The notes: generated from the sequence alone by a model not told the origin. A stretch of 64,000 nucleotides of DNA from Tupaia tana (GCA_026018925.1 JAKSZU010000009.1:80691090-80755089), one strand, 5' to 3'. Positions 34,555 to 46,375 are shown, counted from the stretch's first letter. Numbers and translations: made by a program.

Positions 34555-35040
34555 TTTAACAGTCACTATATATAAACAGCTACCATGTATACAGCTAAGC
34601 AATTAATCTCATTATCTTTAAATCTGAAAATAACTACTATGCAAGATAGGAAGTATCATCAGAGAAAAGGCTAAAGTTCATTAATATGTGGCTAGCCCCA
34701 AAGCATAGTGGTCAAGTACTGTGTATGGTAAGCCCAATCTGACAAAGCCAACCACAGTTCAATTCCTAGCCCCACGGACTTGAAAAACTTGCTTGATGCA
34801 TACACATGTGTGCTCAACGTCTTGACAGGATGGCAAAATGGAGGAAAAAGGAGTAAGGCATGTCCATGCCTTAGTGAGGTATACTTCAGTGAAAGAGAAG
34901 AAGCACACACATGTTCACTGGCAATTAAAAAACACGATAAAGTTTGTTAATATGTAAATAAATGTAATGCCATACAACTAGTAAGATGCAAAGTTGTTAT
35001 TCAAATCCAAGTTTGATTGACTTCAATATCCTTTCCAGTA
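34555..35040 (+). repeat. MIR-like repeat interrupted by a SINE
   Basis: AATTAATCTCATTATCTTTA before and AACTAGTAAGATGCAAAGTT after the SINE fit the two halves of a MIR. Confidence 0.5.
34687..34930 (+). mobile_element. old type L tRNA SINE
   Basis: GTGGCTAGCCCCAAAGCATA to TGTTCACTGGCAATTAAAAA. GTTCATTAATATGT and GTTTGTTAATATGT flank it. Confidence 0.72.
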
Positions 35041-35339
35041 GAGTAGAGAATGGTAAGGTTCCATGCACACTGACAAAAATTACTGATTACTAAAATGGCC
35101 TAGGCTCAGCAGACTAGCCCTTGAACAAAAGGGACCATACATAAGAACAAAGAAAGGGAATACATATTAGAAATCCAGGAATAACAGATTCAACTGTTAC
35201 AATTTAAAACTAGACACAACAACATGTAGCCTAGCTAGGATCCAACAGAACTAAATTCAAGGAAAGGAAGGATACAAACTGCTAGAGGATAAAGTCAACT
35301 TTGGTACATTTAAGTATGTCTATCAAAAATCCATGCAAG

Positions 35340-35576
35340 GGAACCAGCAGTTAGCGTAATGGCTATGTCGCTGGACTCCCACGTAGTCGACCGCGGTTTG
35401 CGTCTTGGACCCGGTGGCTTACAACTCACGCCGGGCGCGTGTGCATGCGTGCCCAAGATCCCGAGAGGAGAATGGAGGAGAAGGGATTGCGGCGTGACCA
35501 TCCCCCCTGGGGGGTGATTTCTCACTTTCTGTCTCTATGTCTCTCTCTGTCTGGCGAGCGCACGCGCCCTATAGCG

Positions 35577-35617
<41 letters not shown>

Positions 35618-35632
35618 CTCCAAAAAATCCAT
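35340..35632 (+). mobile_element. type L tRNA SINE with an internal A38 expansion
   Basis: A CpG-rich copy in which the family's internal A5 (CTATAGCAAAAACCTCTCC) has grown to about 38 A (35577-35614), while the terminal tail is only about six A. The target duplication ATCCATGCAAG is on both sides. Confidence 0.95.
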
Positions 35633-35703
35633 GCAAGAAAAAAACCTAGAGCTAGAATTCCAAGGAAAACAATGGCTACCTCTGCATTTCAAAGGCAGCT
35701 TTT

Positions 35704-35957
35704 TGGGCCTAACAGGTGGCAAGATGGTTAAGGTGCTGGACTCCCAGCAGCTGACCACAGCTTGAGTCCTGGACCCGACAGCTTGAAATTCACACAGGGT
35801 GTGTTTCTATGTGCCCAAAGTCCCAAGAAGAGAACGGAGGAGAAGGGATTGCAGTGTGGCCAACCCTGCTAGGGGGGTGATTTCTTGCTTTCCGTCTCTC
35901 TCTGTCTCTCTGGTGAGTGCATGCACCCTACAGCAAAAATCTCTATTAATAAAAAAA
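35704..35957 (+). mobile_element. type L tRNA SINE
   Basis: GGGCCTAACAGGTGGCAAGA to CAGCAAAAATCTCTATTAAT. Moderately diverged, with a short deletion around the anticodon-arm region. Confidence 0.88.
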
Positions 35958-36239
35958 GCTTCTTATTGAGACACAAACTAACAGAGGAGATTAATCTTAG
36001 CAGTAATACAAGGTATGGAAACCATAACCTTCATACTATAGATAGTCAAAATTAACTCCAAGTTCTTACTAATGAAATGTTCACAGACTGTCAAAACTGT
36101 AATCAATACATATGAAACATTTTTAGTTCTATTATTTTTAAGTTATGTCAAAATCCTGCTCTACATGTGAGTTTATCTTTGGGGAAGTAGAGAAAAAAAG
36201 AAGGTTATAAAACCCACACATATGAGTACATTGAGTCTT

Positions 36240-36635
36240 CAGGTTTTTAAACACACCAGGCGCTCTTCTACTTGCCCGTCTTTGACTACTACTACGTTGC
36301 CTCTGTCTAAAATATGCTGAACCAATTCCTATTTACCAGCCCAATTTTTATTCACAGTTCAGATATCAGCTTATAATACCTACACTGGAAAGTCACCTGA
36401 CCTAAGTAAGTCCTAATCGCATAGGCTTCTTGTATGCTCTCATAATCACACTATCTCCTCTATTAAAGTACTTACCAGGTATTTTTTTTCTTTTACATTC
36501 AATCACTGTATATATCTGTCTTTCCCACTACAAAATAAGCCCTCCAAAAGCAGGCTATTCTTTCTTCATGACTGTGCCTCAAACATCTGGTATATGGTAA
36601 GTATTCAAGTATTTATGGAATGAATTACCAACAGA
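36240..36635 (+). repeat. L2 3' end
   Basis: TATATCTGTCTTTCCCACTA, AGCCCTCCAAAAGCAGGC and AGTATTTATGGAATGAATTA follow the L2 consensus 3' end. The element stops about 10 bp from the exon 7 donor. Confidence 0.75.
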
Positions 36636-36646
36636 TTATTACATAC

Positions 36647-36756
36647 CTTACAAATAAGAACTTGCAGTGAAGGGTGTCTATAAATGGAATCTTTCTGAAA
36701 ATGATTGACCTGTTGTCCACAAGCTGTGCAGCTCACAATTCCATGAAGCCCATCTT
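36647..36756 (-). CDS. ATRX: ATRX exon 7: start of the ADD domain (GATA-like zinc finger)
   Basis: This 110-nt exon encodes EDGLHGIVSCTACGQQ, then VNHFQKDSIYRHPSLQVLIC and Lys. The SCTAC motif supplies the first CxxC pair of the GATA-like zinc finger. The Cys of LIC forms the second pair together with the Cys at the start of exon 8, so that zinc site is split by the splice junction. The ADD domain reads histone H3 that is unmodified at K4 and trimethylated at K9. The acceptor is TTTCTCCTAG and the donor AAG|GTATGT. An old L2 fragment ends only about 10-15 bp beyond the donor. Confidence 0.97.
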
Positions 36757-37480
36757 CTAGGAGAAAGGAGTGACTATTATTCACACTTACATACACTTAG
36801 AAGAAGATACTCACTTTAGTCAGTATTTTGTAACTTTTGAATTCAAAATGAAATACTTCATAGTCCTTGGGAAAATGACATGAAAAGCAGGTTAATAATT
36901 TTATTGATTTACTGAAAACATGACAATCTTGGCAAATTCCAAGCTACAAATCCTAAATTTTTTTCCTTTTACAGATACAAACACCATTTTTCAAAGTAAC
37001 TTGATATACCATGAAGAGACCCCATCAAGAAATTATAAACGTACGGGTCAAGAGCTTTTCTTCATTTCATTATTATTTCAAAAAAATGAGGAAGTGATAT
37101 ATATGAAACAGATTCTTTTGCAACTCTACACTTAAGTTAGGTATGCCATAAAGGTTATTATTCTCAAAGTGGAATCGTTTCCACAGATCCTACCAATATG
37201 GTACATGAACATCTGGCAATCTTATGATATTACCAATTTCTTCCCTAAGATTTGCTAACCATGATGTCCATAACTTCTACACTGTCCATTCTGTATCAAC
37301 ACTCTCTACTAGTTCCAAGTAAGGACAAATAAGACATTACAGGTCTATTTATCTTGGCAGCGAAACAGCTGGTGAGGAGGTGGAACTCCATTCTGCACTA
37401 TTCACAAGAAAACATATTAACAGTAACCTACACAGAATAAAAGGAAACCTCTCCAGTCTCACTCTTGCTCATAGTTCTAC
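36757..37480. other. intron 6 sequence without recognised features
   Basis: AT-rich; nothing identified. Confidence 0.5.
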
Positions 37481-37486
37481 TAAGAC

Positions 37487-37650
37487 AGTGCTTTGCAACC
37501 TGAGTTGAACTTTAAAATTGCCTGAAGAAATATTTTAAAAACACAGACAGTCATACCCACCCCTTAACCACTGATTTGAAATCTCTCAGAAATTTATTTA
37601 AAATTTCACAGATAATCCTGATGTGTAACCAAGACCTTCATCTAAATAAT
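37487..37650. mobile_element. MER5A-like hAT fragment
   Basis: CAGTGCTTTGCAACCTGAGT, TTTAAAATTGCCTGAAGAAA and ATAATCCTGATGTGTAACCA match the MER5 pattern. Confidence 0.65.
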
Positions 37651-37716
37651 ATGGCAGATTATGATCTAAAAGAGACCGGTGAAAATGTCTGCATTCATAA
37701 ATGAAGAGATGACAAA

Positions 37717-37746
37717 ACAAACAAACAAACAAACAAACAAACAAAA
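37717..37746. repeat. (AAAC)n microsatellite
   Basis: About seven AAAC units, close to the SINE at 37797. Confidence 0.85.
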
Positions 37747-37796
37747 ACTTCAGTCTCTACCCCTAAGTAAATGATAAACACCACATACAATTCTCT

Positions 37797-38041
37797 TTTT
37801 TTTTGGAGAGGTTTTTGCTATAGGGCGCGTGCGCTCACCAGACAGAGACAGACAGAAAGCGAGAAATCACCCCCCGGGGGAATGGCCACACTGCAATCCC
37901 TTCTCCTCCATTCTCCTCTCGGGATCTTGGGCACGCACGCACACGCGCCCGGCGTGAGTTTTAAGCCACCGGGTCCGGGACGTGAACCGCAGTCGACTAC
38001 GTGGGAGTCCAGCGACATAGCCATTACGTTAACTCCTGGTC
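37797..38041 (-). mobile_element. type L tRNA SINE (young copy)
   Basis: CpG-rich reversed copy ending GTTAACTCCTGGTCC. ACAATTCTC flanks both sides. Confidence 0.94.
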
Positions 38042-38059
38042 CACAATTCTCAGCTTTTA

Positions 38060-38063
38060 ATTT

Positions 38064-38107
<44 letters not shown>

Positions 38108-38119
38108 TTTTTTTTTTAG
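38060..38119. repeat. (CTTT)n microsatellite
   Basis: About ten CTTT units followed by a T-run; the open frame here is repeat translation only. Confidence 0.9.
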
Positions 38120-38159
38120 CATCTAGGTTCAAAATACCATGGATCAAAACATCATTACA

Positions 38160-38333
38160 GGGGCTGGCAGGTGGCATTGTGGTTAAGGGTGCTGGACTAC
38201 AACATGGCCGACCACAATTCAAGTCCCAGACCTGGGGGCTTGCTTCTCACTTTCCCTCTCTTACTCTCTCACTCTCTGTACCTCTCTAGTCAAATTTAAA
38301 TAAATAAATAAAGTGAAAATAATTCTTAAAAAA
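38160..38333 (+). mobile_element. type S tRNA SINE
   Basis: GGGGCTGGCAGGTGGCATTG to AATAATTCTTAAAAAA. CATCATTACA versus ATCATTATTACA flank it. Confidence 0.92.
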
Positions 38334-38422
38334 TCATTATTACAAGTATTTTCATTTATCAACAATAAAAAAGTTTAAGGTAAAGGGAAATAATCATACT
38401 TTTCCAGAAGATAAAAGAATTT

Positions 38423-38630
38423 GAAGCTGGCAGATGGTGTGGTGGTTAAGGGCACTGGACTCCCCACATGGTCAGCTATAGTTCGAGTCCTGAACCTGGC
38501 AGCTTACTTTCTCACTTTCCCTCAAACTCTCTTTCTCTCTCTCTCTCTCTGTCTCTCTCTGGACAAGATAAAATAAATGAATAAAAATAAATAAAATAAA
38601 TAAAGTTAAATTAAAAAAATAATTCTTTAA
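38423..38630 (+). mobile_element. type S tRNA SINE
   Basis: GAAGCTGGCAGATGGTGTGG, (TC)n, CTGGACAAGATAAAATAA, AATAATTCTTTAAAA. Confidence 0.92.
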
Positions 38631-38705
38631 AATAAAAAATAGACTTGAGAATTTTAAGGCATATTACATTTGTTGCTAATATAGCATTTAAAAATCACAT
38701 TTATC

Positions 38706-38970
38706 AGGACCAGCAGTTGGCATAATGGCTATGTTGCTGGACTCCCATGTAGTCAACCTTGGTTCAAGTCCCAGACCCAGTGGCTTAAACTCATGCTGGG
38801 TGCGTGTACATTCATGCCCAAGATCCCAAGAGGAGAATGGAAGAGAAGAGACTGTGGCATGGCCATACACCCTGGGGGAAGGATTTCTCACTTTCTGTTT
38901 CTCTGTCTCTCTCAGTCTTTCTGGTGAGCACACTCACCCTATAGCAAAAACCTCTCCAAGAAAAAAAAAA
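38706..38970 (+). mobile_element. type L tRNA SINE
   Basis: GGACCAGCAGTTGGCATAAT to CCTCTCCAAGAAAAAAAAAA. AAATCACATTTA versus AAATCACATTA flank it. Confidence 0.93.
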
Positions 38971-39051
38971 TCACATTATCTCACTTTTTTTCCTACTGTT
39001 TTATCTGGTGTATTTTTTCATTTCAAATAATAATTTCATTCAGATAAACTA

Positions 39052-39195
39052 ACTTTATTTATTAATTTATTTTAATTTTACCAGAGAGGAATGGGGGGAG
39101 TAGTGAGAAAGTAAGCTGCCAGGTCCAGGACTCAAACCACAGTTGGCCATGTGAGGGTCAATCACCCTTAACCACCACGCCACCTGCCAGCCCCT
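39052..39195 (-). mobile_element. type S tRNA SINE
   Basis: Reversed copy ending CACGCCACCTGCCAGCCCC. AGATAAACTAAC versus AGATAAGCTAAC flank it. Confidence 0.88.
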
Positions 39196-39319
39196 CTAGA
39201 TAAGCTAACAAGATAAATAAAAGCCAGAGTATGAATGTTCATCCAATATTAAGTAATATTTACTAAGTTTCTTCTATGTGCTTTTGCATATCACTCAAGA
39301 ATTAAAAACTAGGTTATCC

Positions 39320-39602
39320 TGGGGCCAGCAGGTAGTAGCATGGTGGTTAAGGCACTGGATTGCCATATGGTTGACCACAGTTTGAGTCCAGGGCCCAGCA
39401 GCTTGAAAATCATACCAGGCACATGTGAGGGAATAACCAAAATCCCAGGAGAATGGAGAAGGGATTGCAGCATGGTCATCTGCCCTGGGAATTGATTTCT
39501 CATTTTTTTCTCTCTCTGGTAATTTCTCATTTTCTCTCTTTCTGTCACTCTCTAGTAAATATATGAGCCCTCTGGTTAAAAAAAAAAAAAAAAAAAAAAA
39601 AA
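39320..39602 (+). mobile_element. type L tRNA SINE with long A-tail
   Basis: GGGGCCAGCAGGTAGTAGCA to CCTCTGGTTAAAAA. Diverged in the body, A-run of about 25. Confidence 0.85.
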
Positions 39603-39614
39603 CACCACTAGGTG

Positions 39615-40120
39615 TTCCCTTAAGAATGTTTACCAAATGTACACGTGCAATTGTATATAAGGACATTTGCTGTAGCACTAATTAGAATATTTTTAAAATA
39701 ATCTTAAATAACTTCCTATTTGGGAAATGGACAGTAATTTATTCATACAACAGAATTCCACAGAGTGGTGAAAAATGAATAAACTAGATATATATTTACT
39801 GACATGGATATATTTCAAAACCAATGTTGAATGAGAAATGTTCCCAAAGTATACAGTATACCATTTTGTATATTTTCAATAAAAAAATTAATGTTTATGA
39901 ATAAATACATATATAGAAAACATGGAAAAACATGCATACACATGCACATGCATAAAATGTCAAGATAATCATTACCTGTGGGGTGGGAAGAAGGGGAAAT
40001 GGATGAGAGTAGGATTGAACCAATATTTTATTTAAGTGAGATCTGAAGCAAATATGTTAAAATGTTGAAATGTTACTTTATGGACTGTTTCTACACACAT
40101 TCTAAATATTTATTTCTAGT
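39615..40120 (+). mobile_element. L1M-type 3' end
   Basis: TTTACTGACATGGATATATT, GTACCATTTTG-like ATACCATTTTGTATATTTTC and AAAACATGGAAAAACATGC are old L1 3' features. Confidence 0.6.
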
Positions 40121-41550
40121 TATGAAATATCTTTAAACTGGGTAAAGTATGTAAAATAGGCTATAGATTTTTTTTTAAACTGACTCCTGAAATGGTCACT
40201 TTATCTATGCCTTTGTGCTGTAATTTTGTTCCAAATCAATGTAGGATCATCTTATATGTAAAGTTTACATATTTTAAAAGTTTCTTAAATTTCAGTTTTA
40301 AAGTAATTTTACTAAAAAGTCTGAATATTAATTAGCAATTCAGTACCTCAGATCACTAGTTCTTACATGCGTACATAACGTAAACCTAGAATTAAATTTC
40401 CTGTGTGATTCCTGACAGGTTAAAGATGTAGTAAATCATTAAGACGAAAATAAACATGAAAGATTTTAAAGCTACCATATGTTTATCAACATATATATAT
40501 TTCCTTAAACATGATATAAACATTCTAAAAATGAATACTCAATAAAAAGTTCCAGAAATGTATCAGCTAAAACCAAATACCAGCAGCACACCAAAGTGGC
40601 ACTAGGAATACCCTCCCAAACCACAGTAGTTCTTACTTAATTCTCCATTCCACCCCATCCACATTTAAGACACTTACTACTCCAGAGCTTCTTTCTAAAA
40701 GACAGCATTTAGATATTAATTCTGACACAATGTAGTACACTCAGTCATCTGTCTTCCTAGAGAACCCATGATCACAGGAAAAAAATTCTTGCTACTGATT
40801 CTTACCAGTACTTTCTATTTGGTGATTCTCTTAAAATTTAGGAGTACTATCTTAGCGTTGGTGAACTCTATTGCTACAATGGTTGCTTCCCAACTATGAA
40901 CTAGATTCTCAAAAAAAAAAATCTTCCCTATGCTTGTCAGAGGTTAAACTCCTCCTTGTGGACAAAAAACTGAACAAGATTTCCTTGATTTCTGTCGACC
41001 ATCTAACAAATTATTTAATCTGAAAACTGATATATAATGTTTTATAACTACAGGTACATTTTTACTAGTTCCATCAAGATCATCAAAGCATTGAAATAAA
41101 AATCTACACAAAATTTCACCAATATAAGAACTTCAGTATATAATTTCACAATCATATCACATGATCAATATTAAATCAACACACTTTCATTATGCTTCTA
41201 TTTAGAAATTTAGTATTATATTTTATCTTTTGGAGGGTCATTACTTTTACAGTTAGGGATTCTGGCTCTGTTAATCTGCCCAAAAAGTATATACAGGCAA
41301 TATTTAAAAATCACACACAAAGAAATGAGACACATACCCACGGTCATAAATCTCTAAATAAATGTTCCTGATATGACCTTTCTATAGATGTTTTAGCCAA
41401 TATATTATGTGTATAAGTGAGAGTACACAGTTAAAACAGAGAGGCAGCTCACACAGATGGAGGAAATGTTAAGCTCTAGCTCCCGTCTCCTTCCTACTCA
41501 ACTGTGCATTATAATCCTTAGATCAATGAATCATTCATTTCAGAGTAACA
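40121..41550. other. intron 6 sequence without recognised features
   Basis: AT-rich, no recognised repeat or exon over 1.4 kb, a contrast to the SINE-dense flanks. Confidence 0.5.
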
Positions 41551-41559
41551 AACTGGAGC

Positions 41560-41705
41560 ACATTCTTGACCTCATCCCTAGAAATATTCATTGTTAGGCC
41601 TGGAGTCAAGGGGCTGGTATTTTTAATAAGTACCTCAGGTGATAATAATGTAGATTTCATCACTCTATGTAACAATGTTCTAAATAGGTATATAGTTACT
41701 TGGAG
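41560..41705. mobile_element. MER5/MER20-like DNA transposon fragment
   Basis: GGCTGGTATTTTTAATAAGT followed by ACCTCAGGTGATAATAATG matches the MER5 interior. 41706-42041, up to exon 6, is plain intron. Confidence 0.5.
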
Positions 41706-42041
41706 ACCTCAGGCAAGATTTTGTACAAGTCTGAAATTCTTTCTGAGTGAGGGAGAACACATGGTATTCTTGTATATAGACATTACAGAACTAATATGTG
41801 GAAGAAGGAAATGCTAAGCTTCTTGAGATAACTTAAAAGCCACTGAAGGCAAAGGTATTTTGATAAATAGTGTTTAACCTTTTCTGCTTCAGAGCTCAGA
41901 GAGAAACAGAAGTTATTTTTAAGTAGTGTTTTTAATAAACAATGGGCAGAAAAGTGGAGGTATTTTTAGAAAGCATATCAGATTGTCTATATGGTCATAA
42001 ACAGCAATTTAAAGTCATTTTTCATTTTCACTTGTATTTAC

Positions 42042-42155
42042 CTCCGCGTTTTTTGAGATTTTCAGTTTTCATTTTACTTCTGCTTCTAAATTCAGGCCCT
42101 TTAAAATCATCTTTGTCTTCATTCAGCACTGGCTCTGGTTGTACAATCACTGTAC
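42042..42155 (-). CDS. ATRX: ATRX exon 6 (cassette exon in human)
   Basis: This 114-nt exon (38 codons) encodes TVIVQPEPVLNEDKDDF and then KGPEFRSRSKMKTENLKKRG, essentially the human sequence. The length is a multiple of three and both borders split a codon after its first base, so skipping keeps the frame. In human, the ATRX isoform lacking residues 117-154 arises exactly this way. The acceptor is AATCATTCTAG and the donor GGAG|GTAAAT. Skipping joins the acidic N-terminus directly to the ADD domain. Confidence 0.95.
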
Positions 42156-42849
42156 CTAGAATGATTTCATTTAAAAAATCATTACACATATTAAATGTGC
42201 AAGTGAAGTACAAGACTTCAGTTCAGATAAAGCCAACATTGCTGGTACATAGTTTCTTTCTTTCAAGCTTTCAATACTTATAAAAGGATCTCACAAGAGT
42301 AAATAAAAGACAGAAATATTCAGGGCCGAGTGTCAACAACTGGATTACTTGTTGGAATATAGTTCATAAAAACAAAAGGGAGAGGTATTATGAACTGATT
42401 AGAACACAAATGTGTGAATCAGATGGAAAGCCTAAGCCCAGTTCTAAATTTTTATAGGGTCTATATCATAAAAGCTGTTATGAATATAAATATCAATACT
42501 AAGTTCCACAATTTATAACGTGGTCTAAGGAGGAAAAAAAATATTAAAAGACATTTTATACTTTCATAATCCAATCCACAAACTCAGAAAAGACTTTTAA
42601 AGGGTTGTTTTATATTAGTAGGGGAGGGGTGAATATTGAGGGAAAAAATAAAGTTCATTCTATTATTGCTATATCTATTCTGTAGCATTTCCCAACTTGT
42701 ATGTAAAAGCTTCACTATCGTCCAAAGTCCTTAAAAACCTTTAAACAGAAGATCGTTTCAAGATACTTAAAGTGCTCTTACAACAAACTATAGAACAAGA
42801 TCATTTATTGATCCCTACGGAAATATCTTAGAAAGAATGTCTTTTCTTT
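42156..42849. other. intron 5 sequence without recognised features
   Basis: AT-rich; nothing identified. Confidence 0.5.
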
Positions 42850-43118
42850 TCTTTTTTTTTTTTTTTGGAGAGGTTTTTGCTATAGGGCGCGTGCGCTCGC
42901 CAGACAGACAGAGAAAGACAGAGAGATAGAAAGCGAGAAATCACCCCCCAGAGGGGATGACCACGCCGAAATCCCTTCTCCTCCATTCTCCTCTCAGGAT
43001 CTTGGGCACACACGCACACGCGCCCGGCGTGAGTTTAAGCCACCGGGTCCGGGACTCGAACCGCGGTAGACTACGTGGGAGTCCAGCGACATAGCCATTA
43101 CGCAAACTGCCGGTCCCA
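42850..43118 (-). mobile_element. type L tRNA SINE (young copy)
   Basis: CpG-rich reversed copy ending GCAAACTGCCGGTCCC. AATGTCTTTTCTT versus AATGTTCTTTCTT flank it. Confidence 0.94.
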
Positions 43119-43604
43119 ACAATGTTCTTTCTTAACCATAAAACATAAATTGAGAAGACAGGTTGTCAGTTTAAGTTTTTATTACATTGTATCAATAGCA
43201 AAAAAAAGGCATAGTGAAAACATTCCAAGGTTTCAATTTTTACCTAAATTGCCAGACTTATTAATAGGCCACTATAGGCAACAATTTAAAAAGTAAAAGC
43301 AGGTAGTTGTCAAAAGCTCCCTCTGAAACATGGGCCTATGTTATTAGACAAGCATATTTTGGCAAGGTATAGCATCTAGTTGTTACATGAATTTCTGAGT
43401 CTCTGAAAAAAAGAGGGGAAAGGGGCACAGAGAATTAAGATTTTTATAGATTTTGAGAAATTTACATAATCTCCACCATTAAAAAACGAAAGTCATTTCC
43501 TGATACATTCTCAGAGAAGTCCCAACATTTGAAAAGAGCTGAGGATTTAAAATTAACCCAAAAAAAACCCCTAAACTATTTCTGGACATTCATCCTTAAA
43601 TGGA

Positions 43605-43830
43605 AGCAAAGCAGCAGAGTGTTAAGAGAACTCATTAGCTTTGGATTCAGGCAGACTTAGATTGAAATCTTAACTTCCCGATTTAAAGCTGAAAAATTCC
43701 TTGAGCTCTGAATTTGCTCCATCATCTCTACAAGCAGAAACAATAACTACCTAATATTATTGTTTTGAGGACTAAAGGAGTTAATTTTGTAAGAGTCTGA
43801 TACCTATACACACTCAATAAAATATTATAA
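43605..43830 (+). repeat. MIR
   Basis: TTAGCTTTGGATTCAGGCAG, CTTGAGCTCTGAATTTGCTC and AATAATAACTA-type words match MIR well. 43119-43600 and 43831-44637 around it hold nothing recognised. Confidence 0.75.
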
Positions 43831-44637
43831 CAATAATAGTAACTACCCAGATTTAACCTTATGAACCACTCTATTTTGTTTTGCTGTGAAACAATAAAGC
43901 TTAGTTCAGGTAGGTAGTATCTTACACAGATTTTCTTCCACAGTGCCATTACAAAAAAGATTCTAAATTCCTACTTCTCACCTTATACGAATTTCCCAGG
44001 GACAATCACTGAGAAAGTAAAAATCCAGGGTCACTACCTGTGAGACTCAGATTCCCATGTTAATTCTTTTTGCCCTCGTCCAACAAAAACTATTAAATGA
44101 ATAATTTGCAAAATTATAATTTAGTCACAGATAATTTGCAAAGACAAGAAAATGGTGGGCTCATCAGTTTTCCTTCTCTCTTTTATTTTACTTATTTCCT
44201 TTTCTCATTTTACTTCTCATCTTTTATAACTTCTAATTTATCTTAATCAAGAGAAAGTGCCATTAGTCCTACCCACATATATTTTAAAATTTTCTGTAAG
44301 TAAAAAAAGTGTCACAAAAAAACACAAATATACACAGGGAACAAAGTTTAATAAACACTGCCTAAAAGATCTAAGAGAATAACTCTGAAAAATCTGTTAA
44401 GAGACTAGAACATATTATTTAACAAAGACAAACATTCTAAAGTTTTGAGTAATTGAAACACCATGAAATTACCAAGTCTTCTCATTATCTCATCATCCAA
44501 TCATATTGCTATCAGATGTGGGCTATGAAGAGTCCCTGATTTTTCATTTGGCTTTTGCTCCAATTTAATTCATGAGGTTTACAGTTAGAACTGCAAAAGT
44601 TAAGGTACATGACAAGGCTATTAAACACAACTGCAAA

Positions 44638-44890
44638 GGAGCCAGCAAGTGGCATAGTGGTTACAACACTGGACTCCCACATGGCTAACCATGGTACAGG
44701 TCTCAGACCTAGTAGTGTGAAAATTAGCCCGGGCACATGTACGTGTATGCCCAAAATCCCAGGAAGAAAATGAAGGAGAAGGGATTGTGGTATGGCCATC
44801 CCACCTGGGGAGTGATTTCTCACTTTCCCTCTCACTGTCTCTCTCTCAAGAGTACACATACCCTATGGGGCAAAACTTGTAAGAATAAAT
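44638..44890 (+). mobile_element. old type L tRNA SINE
   Basis: GGAGCCAGCAAGTGGCATAG to CCCTATGGGGCAAAACTTG. Confidence 0.85.
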
Positions 44891-45423
44891 AAACAAACAG
44901 ATGATTGATTAATTGATAGATAGAAACTACAAGAAATACATTTAAACCTACCTTTGACAGTTAACTTTGGCTGTTAGCCTTAGGGAATTTAAGAATACAG
45001 AAAGACTAAACTCGACTGTAAATATGTTTTGCTTGTTTTTTCATTTTCAGGATAGTCATTACATTTTTGCATAAAGCCGATAGTCATTATATTTTTGCAT
45101 AAAGCCAAGCACATTAACATTTTACTGAATCAAAATCTAATATATCAAGCTTTTTATCCATTTCTATATTCAGGTATAAATGTGGTTTTTCTAAAACCCA
45201 ATAAAAACAGATTTTGTTCTTTTCAAGGCTAACTGCATTCCAAACTTTAAACCTCAACAATATGTTATCGTTACCATGCTAATACATTTCCGGACTACCA
45301 CTAGTCAAATATCAGGTTTGGTTCTTTATACATAGCTAAGAGTATCGAGTTCCAATTTTATAGTAATGATATTTTAAAATACATTTCAATTTTAACTTCA
45401 TATAAAAAATGACTATACATTAC
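44891..45423. other. intron 5 sequence without recognised features
   Basis: A short direct repeat (GATAGTCATTA..ATTTTTGCATAAAGCC, at 45053 and 45081) is the only structure seen. Confidence 0.6.
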
Positions 45424-45548
45424 CTTTTGGCAAACTTTGCATAGTAATATCATTTTCCGAATTTTCATTAGAGGCATCTTCATTTACAGTTTCATCCAAA
45501 AGTTTTTCATCATCAGATTCTACATACTTCGTTACAATTGAAGGTTTC
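45424..45548 (-). CDS. ATRX: ATRX exon 5
   Basis: This 125-nt exon encodes KPSIVTKYVESDDEK, then LLDETVNEDASNENSEND, then ITMQSLPK and one base of a Gly codon. It is an acidic stretch just before the alternatively spliced exon 6. The human protein reads EKPLDDETV where this one reads EKLLDETV, so one Asp codon is missing; the exon is 3 nt shorter and stays in frame. The acceptor is CTTTCATAG|G and the donor AAAAG|GTAATG. Confidence 0.95.
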
Positions 45549-45639
45549 CTATGAAAGAATTCAACATACAGAATTATGGACATTTCTGACAATTGGAAGA
45601 ATACCAAAAGAATATAAATAATATGTTTAGATTGACCAG

Positions 45640-45810
45640 TGACTGTCAACAAGGGATACATGTAAGAATTGCCTGCAAAAGCATACATCTCTATACTGTT
45701 TCATTGAAGATTATGATTTATAAGGTCTAGGGTGGGGCTAGAGCCCGTGCATTCTGAAAAACCTAGCAGGGGGATCTTGAAAGGTGCTCCAATCAAAAAC
45801 TCACTACATT
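45640..45810. mobile_element. MER5A-like fragment in intron 4
   Basis: GATTTATAAGGTCTAGGGTG and GGGCTAGAGCCCGTGCATTC match the MER5A interior. Confidence 0.5.
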
Positions 45811-45811
45811 A

Positions 45812-46044
45812 GAGGCCAGCAGGTGCAGAGAGGATAAGGCACTGGATAGTACATGGCTGACTCTGGGGTTTGAATCTCGAACCAGGCAACTTGAAAAACA
45901 CGCCAGGTATATGTGTGTGAATGCCCAGAATCTCAAGAGGAAAGAACTGTGGCACGGTCATCTTCCCTGGGAGGTGCTTTCTCACTTTCCCTCTCTTTCT
46001 CTGGTAAGTGCAAGCACCTTACAGAAAAATTTTTTTAAAAAAAG
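45812..46044 (+). mobile_element. old type L tRNA SINE
   Basis: GAGGCCAGCAGGTGCAGAGA to CACCTTACAGAAAAATTTTT. Body deletions. Confidence 0.8.
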
Positions 46045-46375
46045 TATGTTGTTTTATTGGGCAGTTTTTCCTCTTCTAGAGCACATATATCACCTAAGGA
46101 AATAAACTACATATTTCAAGGACCACCAATACAAAGAAAATACTTCCAAATATCATTTCAGAAATCAAAGTTGGAATGAATTAATAATTGTTTAAATCAA
46201 CTGATAGATAAAAGGAATTGTTATACCATACTGATCATTTGTAAATATGTATGTTTATACAAATGTTTACTTAGAATAATAGTGCTTTAAGCATTCAGAA
46301 ATAAGAACATACTTTTAGAAGCAGAAAATTAAATAACCCCCCAAAAAAACTTCTTTCACTTCAACATCAACCAAC

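Noticed and set aside
37771-38289. 172-codon frame
   Set aside because: It joins a reversed SINE, a (CTTT)n microsatellite and a second SINE.
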